The notes beneath the pieces are model-generated. The model ran no database searches. It was not told the DNA's origin and saw nothing but the letters and a program-made list of their open reading frames with translations. A stretch of 57,949 bases of DNA from Nocardia ignorata NBRC 108230 (lineage in GTDB: Bacteria; Actinomycetota; Actinomycetes; Mycobacteriales; Mycobacteriaceae), in assembly GCF_001612905.1 (NCBI RefSeq), contig NZ_BDBI01000041.1:1-57949 (forward strand). The letters run 5' to 3'. Shown piece after piece: positions 8,974 through 17,218 of the stretch. A program made the translations under genes and the position numbers. Positions within the stretch are counted from its first letter, which is position 1. Each line of letters begins with the position of its first letter.

Positions 8974-9735
8974 ATGAGCGAAATCCTGTCCCCCATGAAT
9001 CTCGGTGCCAGCGACAATATTCCGGGAAACAGCTACGCCTATTGCATCGACCTGACCGGGCCGTGGTTCATGCGCAAGGGCGCCATGATCGCCTACTACG
9101 GGCAGATCAATTTCCAGCTGCTCACGCACGGTCTGCAGGGCCATCTCACCCACATGGTGAGCAGCCAGTTCTCGGCGCCGCTGTTCGCCGGTGAGTACGT
9201 GGTGGCCGAGGGCCACGGCAAGCTCATCATCGGCGACCGCGGCTACGACATCAATTCCTACGATCTCGAGGACGGCAACCTCACGATCCGCGGCGCCAAC
9301 CTGCTCGCGTTCGAGCCGGGCCTCGCGCTGAAACAGTCGATCGTGCCCGGCTTCCTCACCCTCATCGGCACCGGCAAGTTCCTCGCCTCGTCCAACGGAC
9401 CGGTGATGTTCGCCGAACCACCGCTGCGGGTGGATCCCGAAGCGCTGGTCGGCTGGGCCGACTGCCCGTCCCCGAGCCACCATTACGACCAGGGCTGGAT
9501 CACCGGTTTCCTGTCGGCGGGCGCGGCCGCGATGGGCGCTACCTCCGGCGAGGAACGCCAGTTCGACTTCACCGGCGCGGGCACCGTCCTCATCCAGTCT
9601 TCCGAGAAGGTGATGAGCGACAACGCCCTGGTCCGCACCATCGAAGGTCAGTTGCAGAGCGGCGTGAGCGTGGGCGGCCTGCAACGCATCCAGGCCGTCG
9701 TCACCCAGAAACTCGCCGGTCAGCAGCAGTACTGA
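8974..9735 (+). CDS. AIM24 family protein, third of three
   Basis: 253 aa, starting 3 bases after the previous stop. AIM24 features are GPWFMRKGAMIAYYGQINF near the start, AEGHGKLIIGDRGYDIN, GTGKFLASSNGPVMF, RVDPEALVGWADCPSP and GAGTVLIQSSEKV. The C-terminal 40 residues (SVGGLQRIQAVVTQKLAG) form a helical extension missing from the other two. No targeting signal. It ends the plus-strand operon; the toxin-antitoxin operator begins 39 bases later. Confidence 0.8.
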   Translation: MSEILSPMNLGASDNIPGNSYAYCIDLTGPWFMRKGAMIAYYGQINFQLLTHGLQGHLTHMVSSQFSAPLFAGEYVVAEGHGKLIIGDRGYDINSYDLEDGNLTIRGANLLAFEPGLALKQSIVPGFLTLIGTGKFLASSNGPVMFAEPPLRVDPEALVGWADCPSPSHHYDQGWITGFLSAGAAAMGATSGEERQFDFTGAGTVLIQSSEKVMSDNALVRTIEGQLQSGVSVGGLQRIQAVVTQKLAGQQQY

Positions 9736-9774
9736 GCTGGACAAACCACGGTCTGTCCTGGTCGAATCACCAGT

Positions 9775-9791
9775 ATTCAGATAATCTGAAT
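9775..9791. promoter_or_regulatory. Perfect palindrome at the toxin-antitoxin promoter
   Basis: ATTCAGAT-A-ATCTGAAT is a perfect 8-bp inverted repeat with a one-base centre. It ends two bases before the antitoxin ATG (9794) and overlaps GATAAT, a plausible -10 element. Phd/YefM-type antitoxins repress their own promoter, so this is the expected operator position. If the -10 is right the mRNA has almost no leader. Confidence 0.6.
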
Positions 9792-9793
9792 TC

Positions 9794-10057
9794 ATGACCA
9801 CGATGTCTGCGGCCGAGGCATCTCGGAACTTCTCGGCTGTACTACGCCGCGCCGAGCACGGCGAGACCATCCGTATCGTCCGACACGGGCGGACGGTCGC
9901 GACCGTCTCGCCGCCGACGACAAGCACCGGCTCCGCGTTGCGGCGCGCGCTGGAGACCTCCGACACCACCCCTTTCGATGACGACTTCGCCGATGACATC
10001 AACGCCGCACTCGCCCTGATCACCGACGATCAGGAGGACCCATGGGGCGGCAACTGA
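9794..10057 (+). CDS. Phd/YefM-family antitoxin
   Basis: 87 aa. The N-terminus (SAAEASRNFSAVLRRAEHGE followed by RIVRHGRTVATVSPP) is the Phd/YefM DNA-binding fold. The acidic C-terminus is the usual disordered toxin-neutralising tail. It overlaps the downstream PIN toxin by 16 bases, giving translational coupling. Starts at ATG 9794 right behind a perfect palindrome. It probably represses the pair together with the toxin. Confidence 0.88.
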   Translation: MTTMSAAEASRNFSAVLRRAEHGETIRIVRHGRTVATVSPPTTSTGSALRRALETSDTTPFDDDFADDINAALALITDDQEDPWGGN

Positions 10058-10440
10058 TCCTCGACACCGGCCTCCTCATCGCCTACGAGCGCGGGACGAT
10101 CGATCGTCGAGTCTTCGACGACGACGAACTGGCGATCGCAGCGGTGACAGTCGCCGAATTCCGGGTCGGTATCGAGTTGGCAGACACAGCCGAACGAGCA
10201 GCCCAGCGATCCCGTCGGCTCTCTGTTCTCCTTGCCGATCTCGACATCCTCGAATACACAGAACAAACAGCCACCCGGCACGCGCAACTGCTCGCGCATG
10301 TACGCCGGACCGGAAGGCCGAGGGGCGCACACGATCTGATCATCGCAGCGCATGCGGCGGAATCCGGCCGGACTGTCGTATCCCTCGATGTGAAGGCCAA
10401 ATTCGGTGACCTTCCGGGCGTTGCCGCGGTGAGCGCGTAG
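10042..10440 (+). CDS. VapC-family PIN-domain ribonuclease toxin
   Basis: 132 aa PIN domain. Likely metal-binding acids are D8 (ILDTG), E39 (VAEF), D98 (GAHDLIIAAHA) and D116 (SLDVKAKF), all in the expected order and spacing, so the nuclease looks intact. VapC toxins cleave specific tRNA or rRNA sites. Start ATG 10042 with GGAGGA inside the antitoxin gene. It lies 5 bases from the convergent end of the HAD gene. Confidence 0.88.
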   Translation: MGRQLILDTGLLIAYERGTIDRRVFDDDELAIAAVTVAEFRVGIELADTAERAAQRSRRLSVLLADLDILEYTEQTATRHAQLLAHVRRTGRPRGAHDLIIAAHAAESGRTVVSLDVKAKFGDLPGVAAVSA

Positions 10441-10445
10441 GAAGG

Positions 10446-11273
10446 TCAGACCGGATCCGCGACGGGGAGGGCGGCGTGGAACCAGTCGAGGATTTCCGCG
10501 CCGGCCAGGATGCCGGCGGTGGTGGTGACGGTGAGGTTGGGGGCGGTGTAGGCGAGTTCTTCGAGTTCGCCGTGGCGGGGGCGGATGGCGGCGTCGGCGG
10601 ATTCGAGCATTCTCGCGTCGAGGGCGCCGTCGCCCGCGGCGAACAGTCGCGCGCCGTCGGGTAGTTCACCGGATTCGGTGAGGCGGCGGCGGACTTCGGC
10701 GACGGCGAGGCTTTTGCAGACCGCGTCGGGCATGGTGTAGATCTTGCGGCCCTGCTGGGAGGCCGACCAGCCGTTGGCGCGACACCAGGTGCCCCATTCG
10801 GCGAGGAAGCCCGCCGGGACCGCGTCGGGGCGGACTACCAGGTAGCAGAACAATGCGTCGGCCTCGCGATACTTCGTGACCCAGGAATCGCTGATCCGCG
10901 AACGTAACTCGGCGCCGACGGAAGCCAAGGTCGCGCCGGTCGCGTTGACCTGATCGTCGATGGACAACCGCCACGCCGGGTCGGGAATGCCGTCGACGAG
11001 GATATTGCCGCCGTTGCTCGTGATAGCGAAACGCCATGGCGCGCCGGGTAATTCGATGCGCTGGAACTGTTCGATGGTGCGGGTGGTGGTCGGGATCACC
11101 GGCGCGTTCGCGGCCAGCTCACGCAAACGGGCGATCGCGGTGGTGGTCATGTAGGACAGGGGTTCGCCCTCGTAGAACTCGACGCATTCCTTCTCGACGT
11201 TTTCCGCGCCGTGGAAGGCGTTGCGCGAGAAGATCATCGTGCGATCCAGGTCGGTGGCGAACAGGGCGGTCAC
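10446..11273 (-). CDS. HAD-family hydrolase of the Ter biosynthetic operon
   Basis: 275 aa. The catalytic DxDxT motif is at residues 8-12 (DLDRT) and a GDGALD motif with an acidic pair lies near the C-terminus, as in type II HAD phosphatases. GTG start at 11273: its GTGA overlaps the TGA of the upstream gene, so translation is coupled. In Ter loci a HAD phosphatase accompanies the phosphoribosyltransferase and a CitE-like lyase and is thought to dephosphorylate the ribosylated product; the substrate is unknown. Last gene of the minus-strand trio. Confidence 0.85.
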   Translation of the reverse strand: MTALFATDLDRTMIFSRNAFHGAENVEKECVEFYEGEPLSYMTTTAIARLRELAANAPVIPTTTRTIEQFQRIELPGAPWRFAITSNGGNILVDGIPDPAWRLSIDDQVNATGATLASVGAELRSRISDSWVTKYREADALFCYLVVRPDAVPAGFLAEWGTWCRANGWSASQQGRKIYTMPDAVCKSLAVAEVRRRLTESGELPDGARLFAAGDGALDARMLESADAAIRPRHGELEELAYTAPNLTVTTTAGILAGAEILDWFHAALPVADPV

Positions 11274-13912
11274 TGCGATAGCTCCTTGATCAAGCCCATG
11301 CAGGAGTAGGCCAGATCCGGCACCACCTCCACCGGGACATTGCGTGCGGCGGCGAGCAGGCGGATGTGGGCGTGCTCGGGTGCGTCGGCTTCCCGCACCA
11401 GCACCCGCCACGGAACGCGACGCAGCAGCACCCGGGTGGTCTCGCCGACGCCGGGTTTCACGTAATTCACTGTGCTGATGCCGTATTCGGCGCGCACCTT
11501 CTCCACCGACGCCCAGCCCGACCAGTCGGGTGTTCGGTCGGAATCCCGGATCGCGGCGACGGCGGCGGGCACCTTGTCGCGAATGCCTTCGAAGGCGGCG
11601 GTGACGGTGTCGATCAGTTTGTTCGACACGTCGTCGGCGGCCAGATCGCGATAGAACTTGGCTCCGTGGAAGTCACGCGGACCGATCAGGTTCTCGTTCA
11701 GGACCGTGCGTGAAACAAGGCCGGAAACAGTCGAATTCAGGCAGGCCGAAGCGATGAGGAAGTCGTCACGGGTGCCGAAGGTTCGCACACAATTGGCCGG
11801 GTCGGCCAGCACGACGAGTTCGTCGTCGAACCTGGCGCCGCCCGCCGCGTGATAGGCGTCCAGGGCGGCGGTGAGTTCGTGGGTGATGGCGCCCTTGCCG
11901 GTCCAGCCGTCGACGAACACGATTGTGGACGGATCATGATGGTGGGCAAGGTAATCCAGGGCGACCGAGTCGATACCACGATCACGGACGATGGATACGG
12001 CGTAGTGCGGCGCGTCCAAAGCCGGGCGCCCGATACCGCTGGCCAACCAGCGTCGCATCAGCACACCGATCGGTGTACCGGCGCGGGCCAACGACACGAG
12101 CACGATGTTCTCGCCGCGTTCGGCGACGACCAGTTCGGCAACCGTCGCCACGGCCAGGGCGAGCCGCTCGGCACTCTCGGCGAGCACGCGGTCGAACAGT
12201 TCGCGGTAGGCGGCATCGGGCTGGTACTCCACCGGCAGCGACTCGGCGTAATGGGCTTTACCTGCCTGGATGCGTCGTTCGCGTTCGGCCACATCGGCTT
12301 CCAGGTCGACGTCGGACAGGTCCTTGAGCAGCCATGAGACATCCTCGCGCGCGTACGAGCCGAAGTCCGGGCCGTGCAGCGGAGCAGGGAAGTCGTTCGG
12401 CCCGACAGCGAGCTCACCGGTACCGCGCGACTCTCCGACCCGCTGATCAATAGTCACCAGCTCTTCCCGACCCCGGGCATCGCGCGGCGCCCCCTCGTCC
12501 GACGCTTGCGCAAGGCGAGAGGCGTGCAGCTCGCGGGGATCGGCGCCCGGGACGACGGCGACCAGAACATCGGCACCCGACGCGGTGAGCACATCGACCA
12601 GACCGCCGGGGGCGACGAGTTCGGGCGTGTCGGCGGGCGGGTCGATGACGACCAGCAGGACCGGGTTCGCGCCCTCCCACTGAGCGTTGTAGAGGTAGCG
12701 CTGGGCGGTCGGGTCGGGTTCGGGGGCGGTGAAGCGGAAACCTCGGCGCAGCGGATAGCCCGGCTCGTCGAGGACGTAAGCCGGTGAGCGGGTAGTGGTT
12801 TGGAAGCGGGCAGGGATCCCCGCGTCCGCCAGCCCGGCGGCCAGGCGCACCGGCAGGTACATGAGCTCCTCGTGGCCGAGCACGATGACCGGCCGACCGG
12901 CGAACTCGGCGTCCAAACGTGCGCGCACTTCGTCGACGACAACGTCCAGGGCGTCGTCGAAAGCCGCGGCGTCGGTGCGTAGAACACCGTGCCGACCACC
13001 CTCGGGAACAGCGACCGGCCAAGGCAATTCGATGTGGCTGTACGAACCCGGCCGAACCGATCGGGGATTGAGTCGCGGCTCGGGCAAAGCCGCCACCGCG
13101 TCGACGAGCCCGGCGGGTAGGTCGACCAGACCTGTTGCCAGGCAAACGGTGTCGATGCGTGCCCCGAGTTCGGCCGCGAACTTCTCGAACTTGTCCCGGT
13201 CGGCGGCGGTCCGCAAGTCGACCAGCGAGGCCAGCACGTACTGCGAACGCGGCGCGAATTCGTGCAAGGCGCGCACAGCGTCGATGGCCGTATCGCCGGT
13301 GGAGATCTCGTCGTCGACAAGCACCAGCGGCAGGTCGTTGGCGAAGATTCCGGCGGGCGCGGGCTGCAACTGGTGGGAGGTGGCGTGCGAGTGCCCCTCC
13401 TCGAAACCGGTGAGTGTGGTGGCCCTCGGCTCGCTCCTCCGGGTGGAATGCAGGTAGCAGCCGGCCTCGAGCCGCGCCGCCACACAGTGCCCCAAACCGG
13501 TCGCGGTCTCGGCGAATCCGAGAACAACCGCCTCTCGGTCGCCGAGCTTGTCGCGCACCAGGTCGGCCAGGCGGTTACCGGCGCCGATCACCACACGCGG
13601 GTCCGTGGGCAGATGCTTGCCGAGCACCGTGGAAACCAGCAGATGAGCGCGGCGCGGATTACGGCGCAAGCCCGGACGCACCAGTTCACCGATCGACAGC
13701 GCATCGGGCAATGCGGCGCCCGGCTCGACAGGCGCGAGCCCCGCGCCCCAGAACTCGGCCGAGACTGCTCGCCTCTGCGGCGCGGGGTCGATCGCGGTCA
13801 CCGCCGACGAACCGTCCGAGGCGCCGCAGGCGGTGAAAGCCTGCCCGTGGTGCAGGCGAATTCCCAGATGCGCGGTGGCCCACGGCATGTCGGTCGTGCT
13901 CACGGCGTTCAT
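11270..13912 (-). CDS. Four-domain fusion: PRTase - TRSP - second PRTase (StiP-type) - PELOTA
   Basis: 880 aa. A PRPP-binding motif LVLVDDEISTGDT sits near residue 198 (first PRTase). Around 372-380 is the TTTRSPAYVLDEPGYPLRRG signature that names the TRSP domain. From about 540 to 780 is a second PRTase-like domain of the StiP type, with IVFVDGWTGKGAITH near 665. The last 90 residues resemble a PELOTA/L7Ae-like RNA-binding domain (LLAAARNVPVEVVPDL). As I recall, these pieces often occur as separate proteins in Ter loci. ATG at 13912 overlaps the stop of the lyase gene (ATGA), and the 3' end overlaps the HAD gene (GTGA). Domain calls are from memory of these families; product chemistry is inferred. 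Confidence 0.8.
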   Translation of the reverse strand: MNAVSTTDMPWATAHLGIRLHHGQAFTACGASDGSSAVTAIDPAPQRRAVSAEFWGAGLAPVEPGAALPDALSIGELVRPGLRRNPRRAHLLVSTVLGKHLPTDPRVVIGAGNRLADLVRDKLGDREAVVLGFAETATGLGHCVAARLEAGCYLHSTRRSEPRATTLTGFEEGHSHATSHQLQPAPAGIFANDLPLVLVDDEISTGDTAIDAVRALHEFAPRSQYVLASLVDLRTAADRDKFEKFAAELGARIDTVCLATGLVDLPAGLVDAVAALPEPRLNPRSVRPGSYSHIELPWPVAVPEGGRHGVLRTDAAAFDDALDVVVDEVRARLDAEFAGRPVIVLGHEELMYLPVRLAAGLADAGIPARFQTTTRSPAYVLDEPGYPLRRGFRFTAPEPDPTAQRYLYNAQWEGANPVLLVVIDPPADTPELVAPGGLVDVLTASGADVLVAVVPGADPRELHASRLAQASDEGAPRDARGREELVTIDQRVGESRGTGELAVGPNDFPAPLHGPDFGSYAREDVSWLLKDLSDVDLEADVAERERRIQAGKAHYAESLPVEYQPDAAYRELFDRVLAESAERLALAVATVAELVVAERGENIVLVSLARAGTPIGVLMRRWLASGIGRPALDAPHYAVSIVRDRGIDSVALDYLAHHHDPSTIVFVDGWTGKGAITHELTAALDAYHAAGGARFDDELVVLADPANCVRTFGTRDDFLIASACLNSTVSGLVSRTVLNENLIGPRDFHGAKFYRDLAADDVSNKLIDTVTAAFEGIRDKVPAAVAAIRDSDRTPDWSGWASVEKVRAEYGISTVNYVKPGVGETTRVLLRRVPWRVLVREADAPEHAHIRLLAAARNVPVEVVPDLAYSCMGLIKELSQ

Positions 13913-15120
13913 TCCGCGATCATCGCTGTCAGCAGATCCACGAAGGACACTCCCTTGTTCGCCACCCCGAACGCGCGAGCCCGGACCAGCGTCTGGCGGG
14001 CCCAACTGCGGTGGGGGCGCATCTCGTTCATCTTGTTGCGGTATTCGGAGGCCGCCACTCCGCCGACATCGGCCTCCATGATGTGCAGCGCGTCGGCGTA
14101 TTCCTCGTGCGTCACCACCGACAGCGCGTGCACGGCGGCGACGTGCGACGGGTGGATCACCGTTTTGCCCTGGATGCCGTTGGCGCGGTCGAGGGTGATC
14201 TCGCGCAGCAACCCGTCCAGGTCGCGGCTCACCAGGTACTGCCGGAACGGCACCGCGTCGGATTCCTCGAACGGGGCGGTGCGCAGCAGCGGGCGGAACA
14301 TACGTTCGTGGTCGGCGAAGTACTCCCACACCGGGCCGGTGATGATGAAACCGGTGCCGTCGGCGCGGCCGAGGTAGTTGACGATGTCGGCGATCACGTC
14401 GGCGATCACCCGCACGTCGTAGATGGTGAGGTCGCGGTCGCGGCGGATGCCGAAGGTCGAGCACATGTCGGTGGCGCCGATGCGCACCGCGAGCAACCGG
14501 TCCCGATGCTCGGCGAGCAGCTCGGCGATGCGCGAGAGCTGTTCGTCGCGAGTCTGGCGATGCACGAGGTTCGCCGATTCGAGCACCGGCATGCCGTAGA
14601 CGGGGCGGCCGAGGCGGTCACCGGCCGCGTCGAGCGCGGCCAGGTAGGCGGGCCCGGTGACGGCGTCGAACTTGGGGAAGACGAAACCGGTGAGCATGTC
14701 GGCACCCGGCCCGAGCCGGTCGGCCAATTCGGTGACGGTCTGCACGTCGCGCACCCGGACGAACAGCATCGGCACCGGGTCGGCGACTCCGGCGAGCAGG
14801 TCGAGGGTGGCGACCGCGTGTTCCTTCGCGGCGTCGACCTGATGGTCGGCCACGGCGTCCTCGAGGTCGATCACCATCGAGCACACTCCGCGCGCGGCGC
14901 GACGCAGGATCGTCGCGGCCAGATCGGGTCGGGTCGCGGGCACGTACAGGGTGGCGCCGAGGGCGGTGGCGAGCAGTTCGCGGTCGGCGGTTCCCGGAAT
15001 CGGTTCCGGCTCCACCAGGAACAACTCACGGCTGCGCGGGCCCTGCAAATTGTGGAAGTGGCGCAGCGGCACCTGCTTTCGCAGGTTCACCTCCGGTGCG
15101 ATGGCGTAGCCTGCGGTCAT
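13909..15120 (-). CDS. CitE/HpcH-like C-C bond lyase of the Ter operon
   Basis: 403 aa TIM-barrel protein. GATLYVPATRPDL near the N-terminus, MVIDLEDAVADHQVD, an internal VRVRDVQ strand and KTVIHPSHVAAVHAL near the C-terminus are typical of the HpcH/HpaI/CitE aldolase-lyase superfamily. ATG at 15120 preceded by GAGGTGGGGGGA is preferred over a GTG nine bases upstream, which lies inside that ribosome-binding site. Stop overlaps the start of the PRTase fusion. In Ter systems this lyase is a standard member of the predicted metabolite pathway; its substrate is unknown. Confidence 0.85.
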   Translation of the reverse strand: MTAGYAIAPEVNLRKQVPLRHFHNLQGPRSRELFLVEPEPIPGTADRELLATALGATLYVPATRPDLAATILRRAARGVCSMVIDLEDAVADHQVDAAKEHAVATLDLLAGVADPVPMLFVRVRDVQTVTELADRLGPGADMLTGFVFPKFDAVTGPAYLAALDAAGDRLGRPVYGMPVLESANLVHRQTRDEQLSRIAELLAEHRDRLLAVRIGATDMCSTFGIRRDRDLTIYDVRVIADVIADIVNYLGRADGTGFIITGPVWEYFADHERMFRPLLRTAPFEESDAVPFRQYLVSRDLDGLLREITLDRANGIQGKTVIHPSHVAAVHALSVVTHEEYADALHIMEADVGGVAASEYRNKMNEMRPHRSWARQTLVRARAFGVANKGVSFVDLLTAMIAE

Positions 15121-15164
15121 TCCCCCCACCTCATTCGTCGACCCGTGTCATGTCGTGTGCGGTC

Positions 15165-16382
15165 CTAAGTGCTGTCGGTTCCTACGGTTTTTCGCATGCG
15201 ATCGACCACTCCGGCGATGAACTCCGCGACGGTTCGCAGTTCAGAAACATACGCCCAATAGTCTGGATGACGACCGGTCAGTCCGGCCGTCATGCGATCG
15301 AGGCGTTCGGCTTGCGCGTCGAGCACCGAACCCCACTCGCCGACCAGCCCTCGATCGACGGCGAGCATCTGCGCGTCCCGCAGCCGGAATCGTACGGTGC
15401 GTAGCTGCGCTTCGGGGTCCGCACGTACCTCGCGCAACAGTTCGAGCCGCCGGGTGACGGCGTCGACGAGCTGTTCGGACTCGGCGAGGTGTTCGCGCGC
15501 GGTCGCTGTCAGGTCAAGGGCGGTCTCCGGGTCGCGATCGGCAGCCGCGACACGCGCGCGTACCAGCGCCGCGTCCGCGGCCTCGATACCGCGCCGGCTT
15601 TCGCGTTCATTGTTCGTCAGATCCGCCGAACTCGCAGCGTTGAACTCGCGCAACAACGCCGAGTACGCGGGGCCGAGCGCGTCGGCCCGATTGCGCACGG
15701 CCGCCAGCCGGGTGGTCACCGAGGCGATCGCGTTGGACGCGGCGTTGGCACGAGATGGTGCCTGCGCCAACACTTCCCGCAATTCCACACACGCCTGGCG
15801 AACCTCGGTCGCGACCTCCCGCGCGGCCGCGACGGCGGTACCCGGATCGACCCCAGAGGCTGTGACCAGTGCCTCACTCAATTTCCGCACGCCCGCGGCC
15901 ACCGAAGGGTAGGAGACGTACTCCGATGATTCGGCCGCGGCGAGTTCCCGCTCGGCCTCGGCCCGCACCTGCGCGAGCAACTGCGGCACCGACGCCCGCA
16001 CGCTCACCGCGTGCTCGAGGCCGGCCCGATGCGCGTGATAGAACTCGTCGACCCCGCGCGCGGCGGCGGCGAGCTCGCGCACCAGCGCGTCGGCCCTGGC
16101 CGGACCGTCGGCGATCGCCGTCCCCGCGGCCTCGGCGCTGTCGAGTTCGTCGGTGAAACTCAGGTAGGCGCCCGACGCGGCATAGCACCGCGCGCGCACC
16201 GGTTCCCAGACGGCGCCGATGTGGCGCTCGGGGAACACCTGCTCGCTCGCCGCCACACCCGCCTCCGCTGCCGTCTGCCTGCGATCCATATCGAGAAAGG
16301 CGGCGGCCGTCGCGGCCCGCGCCCCACTGATCCAGGCATTGTCCGGCCCCGACCTGAACCATCCGCGTCTGCGAGGTGTCAC
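15165..16382 (-). CDS. Coiled-coil protein in the Ter island, function unknown
   Basis: 405 aa from GTG 16382, chosen because AAAGGGG lies eight bases upstream; an in-frame GTG at 16406 is an alternative. After a basic N-terminus (RRRGWFRSGPDNAW) the protein is almost entirely Ala/Glu/Arg-rich helix with heptad-like spacing, without a signal peptide or membrane segment. I recognise no catalytic motif. It ends 44 bases upstream of the lyase gene, so it is probably the first gene of the biosynthetic operon, and it is divergent from terD. It could be a scaffold, or a distant analogue of the helical TelA-type proteins of other ter loci; that is a guess. Confidence 0.7.
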   Translation of the reverse strand: MTPRRRGWFRSGPDNAWISGARAATAAAFLDMDRRQTAAEAGVAASEQVFPERHIGAVWEPVRARCYAASGAYLSFTDELDSAEAAGTAIADGPARADALVRELAAAARGVDEFYHAHRAGLEHAVSVRASVPQLLAQVRAEAERELAAAESSEYVSYPSVAAGVRKLSEALVTASGVDPGTAVAAAREVATEVRQACVELREVLAQAPSRANAASNAIASVTTRLAAVRNRADALGPAYSALLREFNAASSADLTNNERESRRGIEAADAALVRARVAAADRDPETALDLTATAREHLAESEQLVDAVTRRLELLREVRADPEAQLRTVRFRLRDAQMLAVDRGLVGEWGSVLDAQAERLDRMTAGLTGRHPDYWAYVSELRTVAEFIAGVVDRMRKTVGTDST

Positions 16383-16573
16383 CGGCGTATCCCCTTTCCG
16401 AACCACGCAGCGGTCACCCGCCCGCTCACCCGATCGTAGGAGATTCCCCCTCGCTACCAGGGCTCTCGGTTGTTCCTACGCAAGTTCGCCGAAACCTATT
16501 ACTGTCGTAGCGGTACCCGGCGATTCGGACATGCTGGGAAACGACACACCGGACTAACCGAAGGGATTCCCGC

Positions 16574-17149
16574 ATGGGTGTCAGTCTGTCCAAGGGCGGC
16601 AATGTCTCGCTGACCAAAGAGGCCCCGAACTTGACCGCGGTCGCGGTCGGCCTCGGCTGGGACGTGCGCACCACCACCGGCACCGACTTCGACCTCGACG
16701 CCAGCGCCATCGCGACCGGCGCCGACAAGAAGGTCGTGTCCGACAAGCACTTCGTGTTCTTCAACAACCTGAAGTCCCCCGAGGGTGCCATCGAGCACGC
16801 CGGCGACAACACCACCGGTGAGGGCGAGGGCGACGACGAGGTCATCAACGTCGACCTGGCCAACACCCCGCCGACCATCGAGAGCATCTTCTTCCCGGTC
16901 TCGATCTACGACGCGGAGACCCGTCAGCAGTCGTTCGGCCAGGTGCGCAACGCCTACATCCGCGTTGTCGACCGCGCCAACGGCACCGAGCTGGCCCGCT
17001 ACGACCTGTCCGAGGACGCTTCCACCGAGACGGCTATGGTCTTCGGTGAGCTGTACCGTAACGGTGCCGAATGGAAGTTCCGCGCCATCGGTCAGGGCTA
17101 CGCCTCCGGTCTGGCCGGTATCGCCCGCGACTACGGCGTCAACGTCTAG
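16574..17149 (+). CDS. terD: TerD family stress protein, single domain
   Basis: 191 aa, the usual length of stand-alone TerD. Begins GVSLSKGGNVSLTKEAP, contains FDLDASA and the full calcium-site signature GDNTTGEGEGDDEV, and ends WKFRAIGQGYASGL. RBS GAAGGGA seven bases before ATG 16574. A strong hairpin follows 11 bases after the stop, so much of the transcript probably ends there, with some read-through to terC. TerD proteins bind calcium and protect against tellurite and other stresses by an unknown mechanism. Confidence 0.95.
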   Translation: MGVSLSKGGNVSLTKEAPNLTAVAVGLGWDVRTTTGTDFDLDASAIATGADKKVVSDKHFVFFNNLKSPEGAIEHAGDNTTGEGEGDDEVINVDLANTPPTIESIFFPVSIYDAETRQQSFGQVRNAYIRVVDRANGTELARYDLSEDASTETAMVFGELYRNGAEWKFRAIGQGYASGLAGIARDYGVNV

Positions 17150-17160
17150 TCATCATCATG

Positions 17161-17192
17161 AGCAGGGGGCTCCAGGTTTCGGGCCCCCTGCT
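17161..17192 (+). terminator. Hairpin between terD and terC
   Basis: AGCAGGGGGC pairs with GCCCCCTGCT (10 bp, 12-base loop). There is no U-tract, as is common in actinobacteria. It could terminate terD or partly attenuate terC. Confidence 0.65.
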
Positions 17193-17218
17193 CGTGTGAC
17201 ACAGAAAGGTCCCTCCGC

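Noticed and set aside
13912..14464. N-terminal extension of the PRTase fusion to 14464
   Set aside because: The extra 184 codons lie wholly inside the CitE-like lyase gene in another frame and are low-complexity; the ATGA overlap at 13909-13912 gives a natural start.
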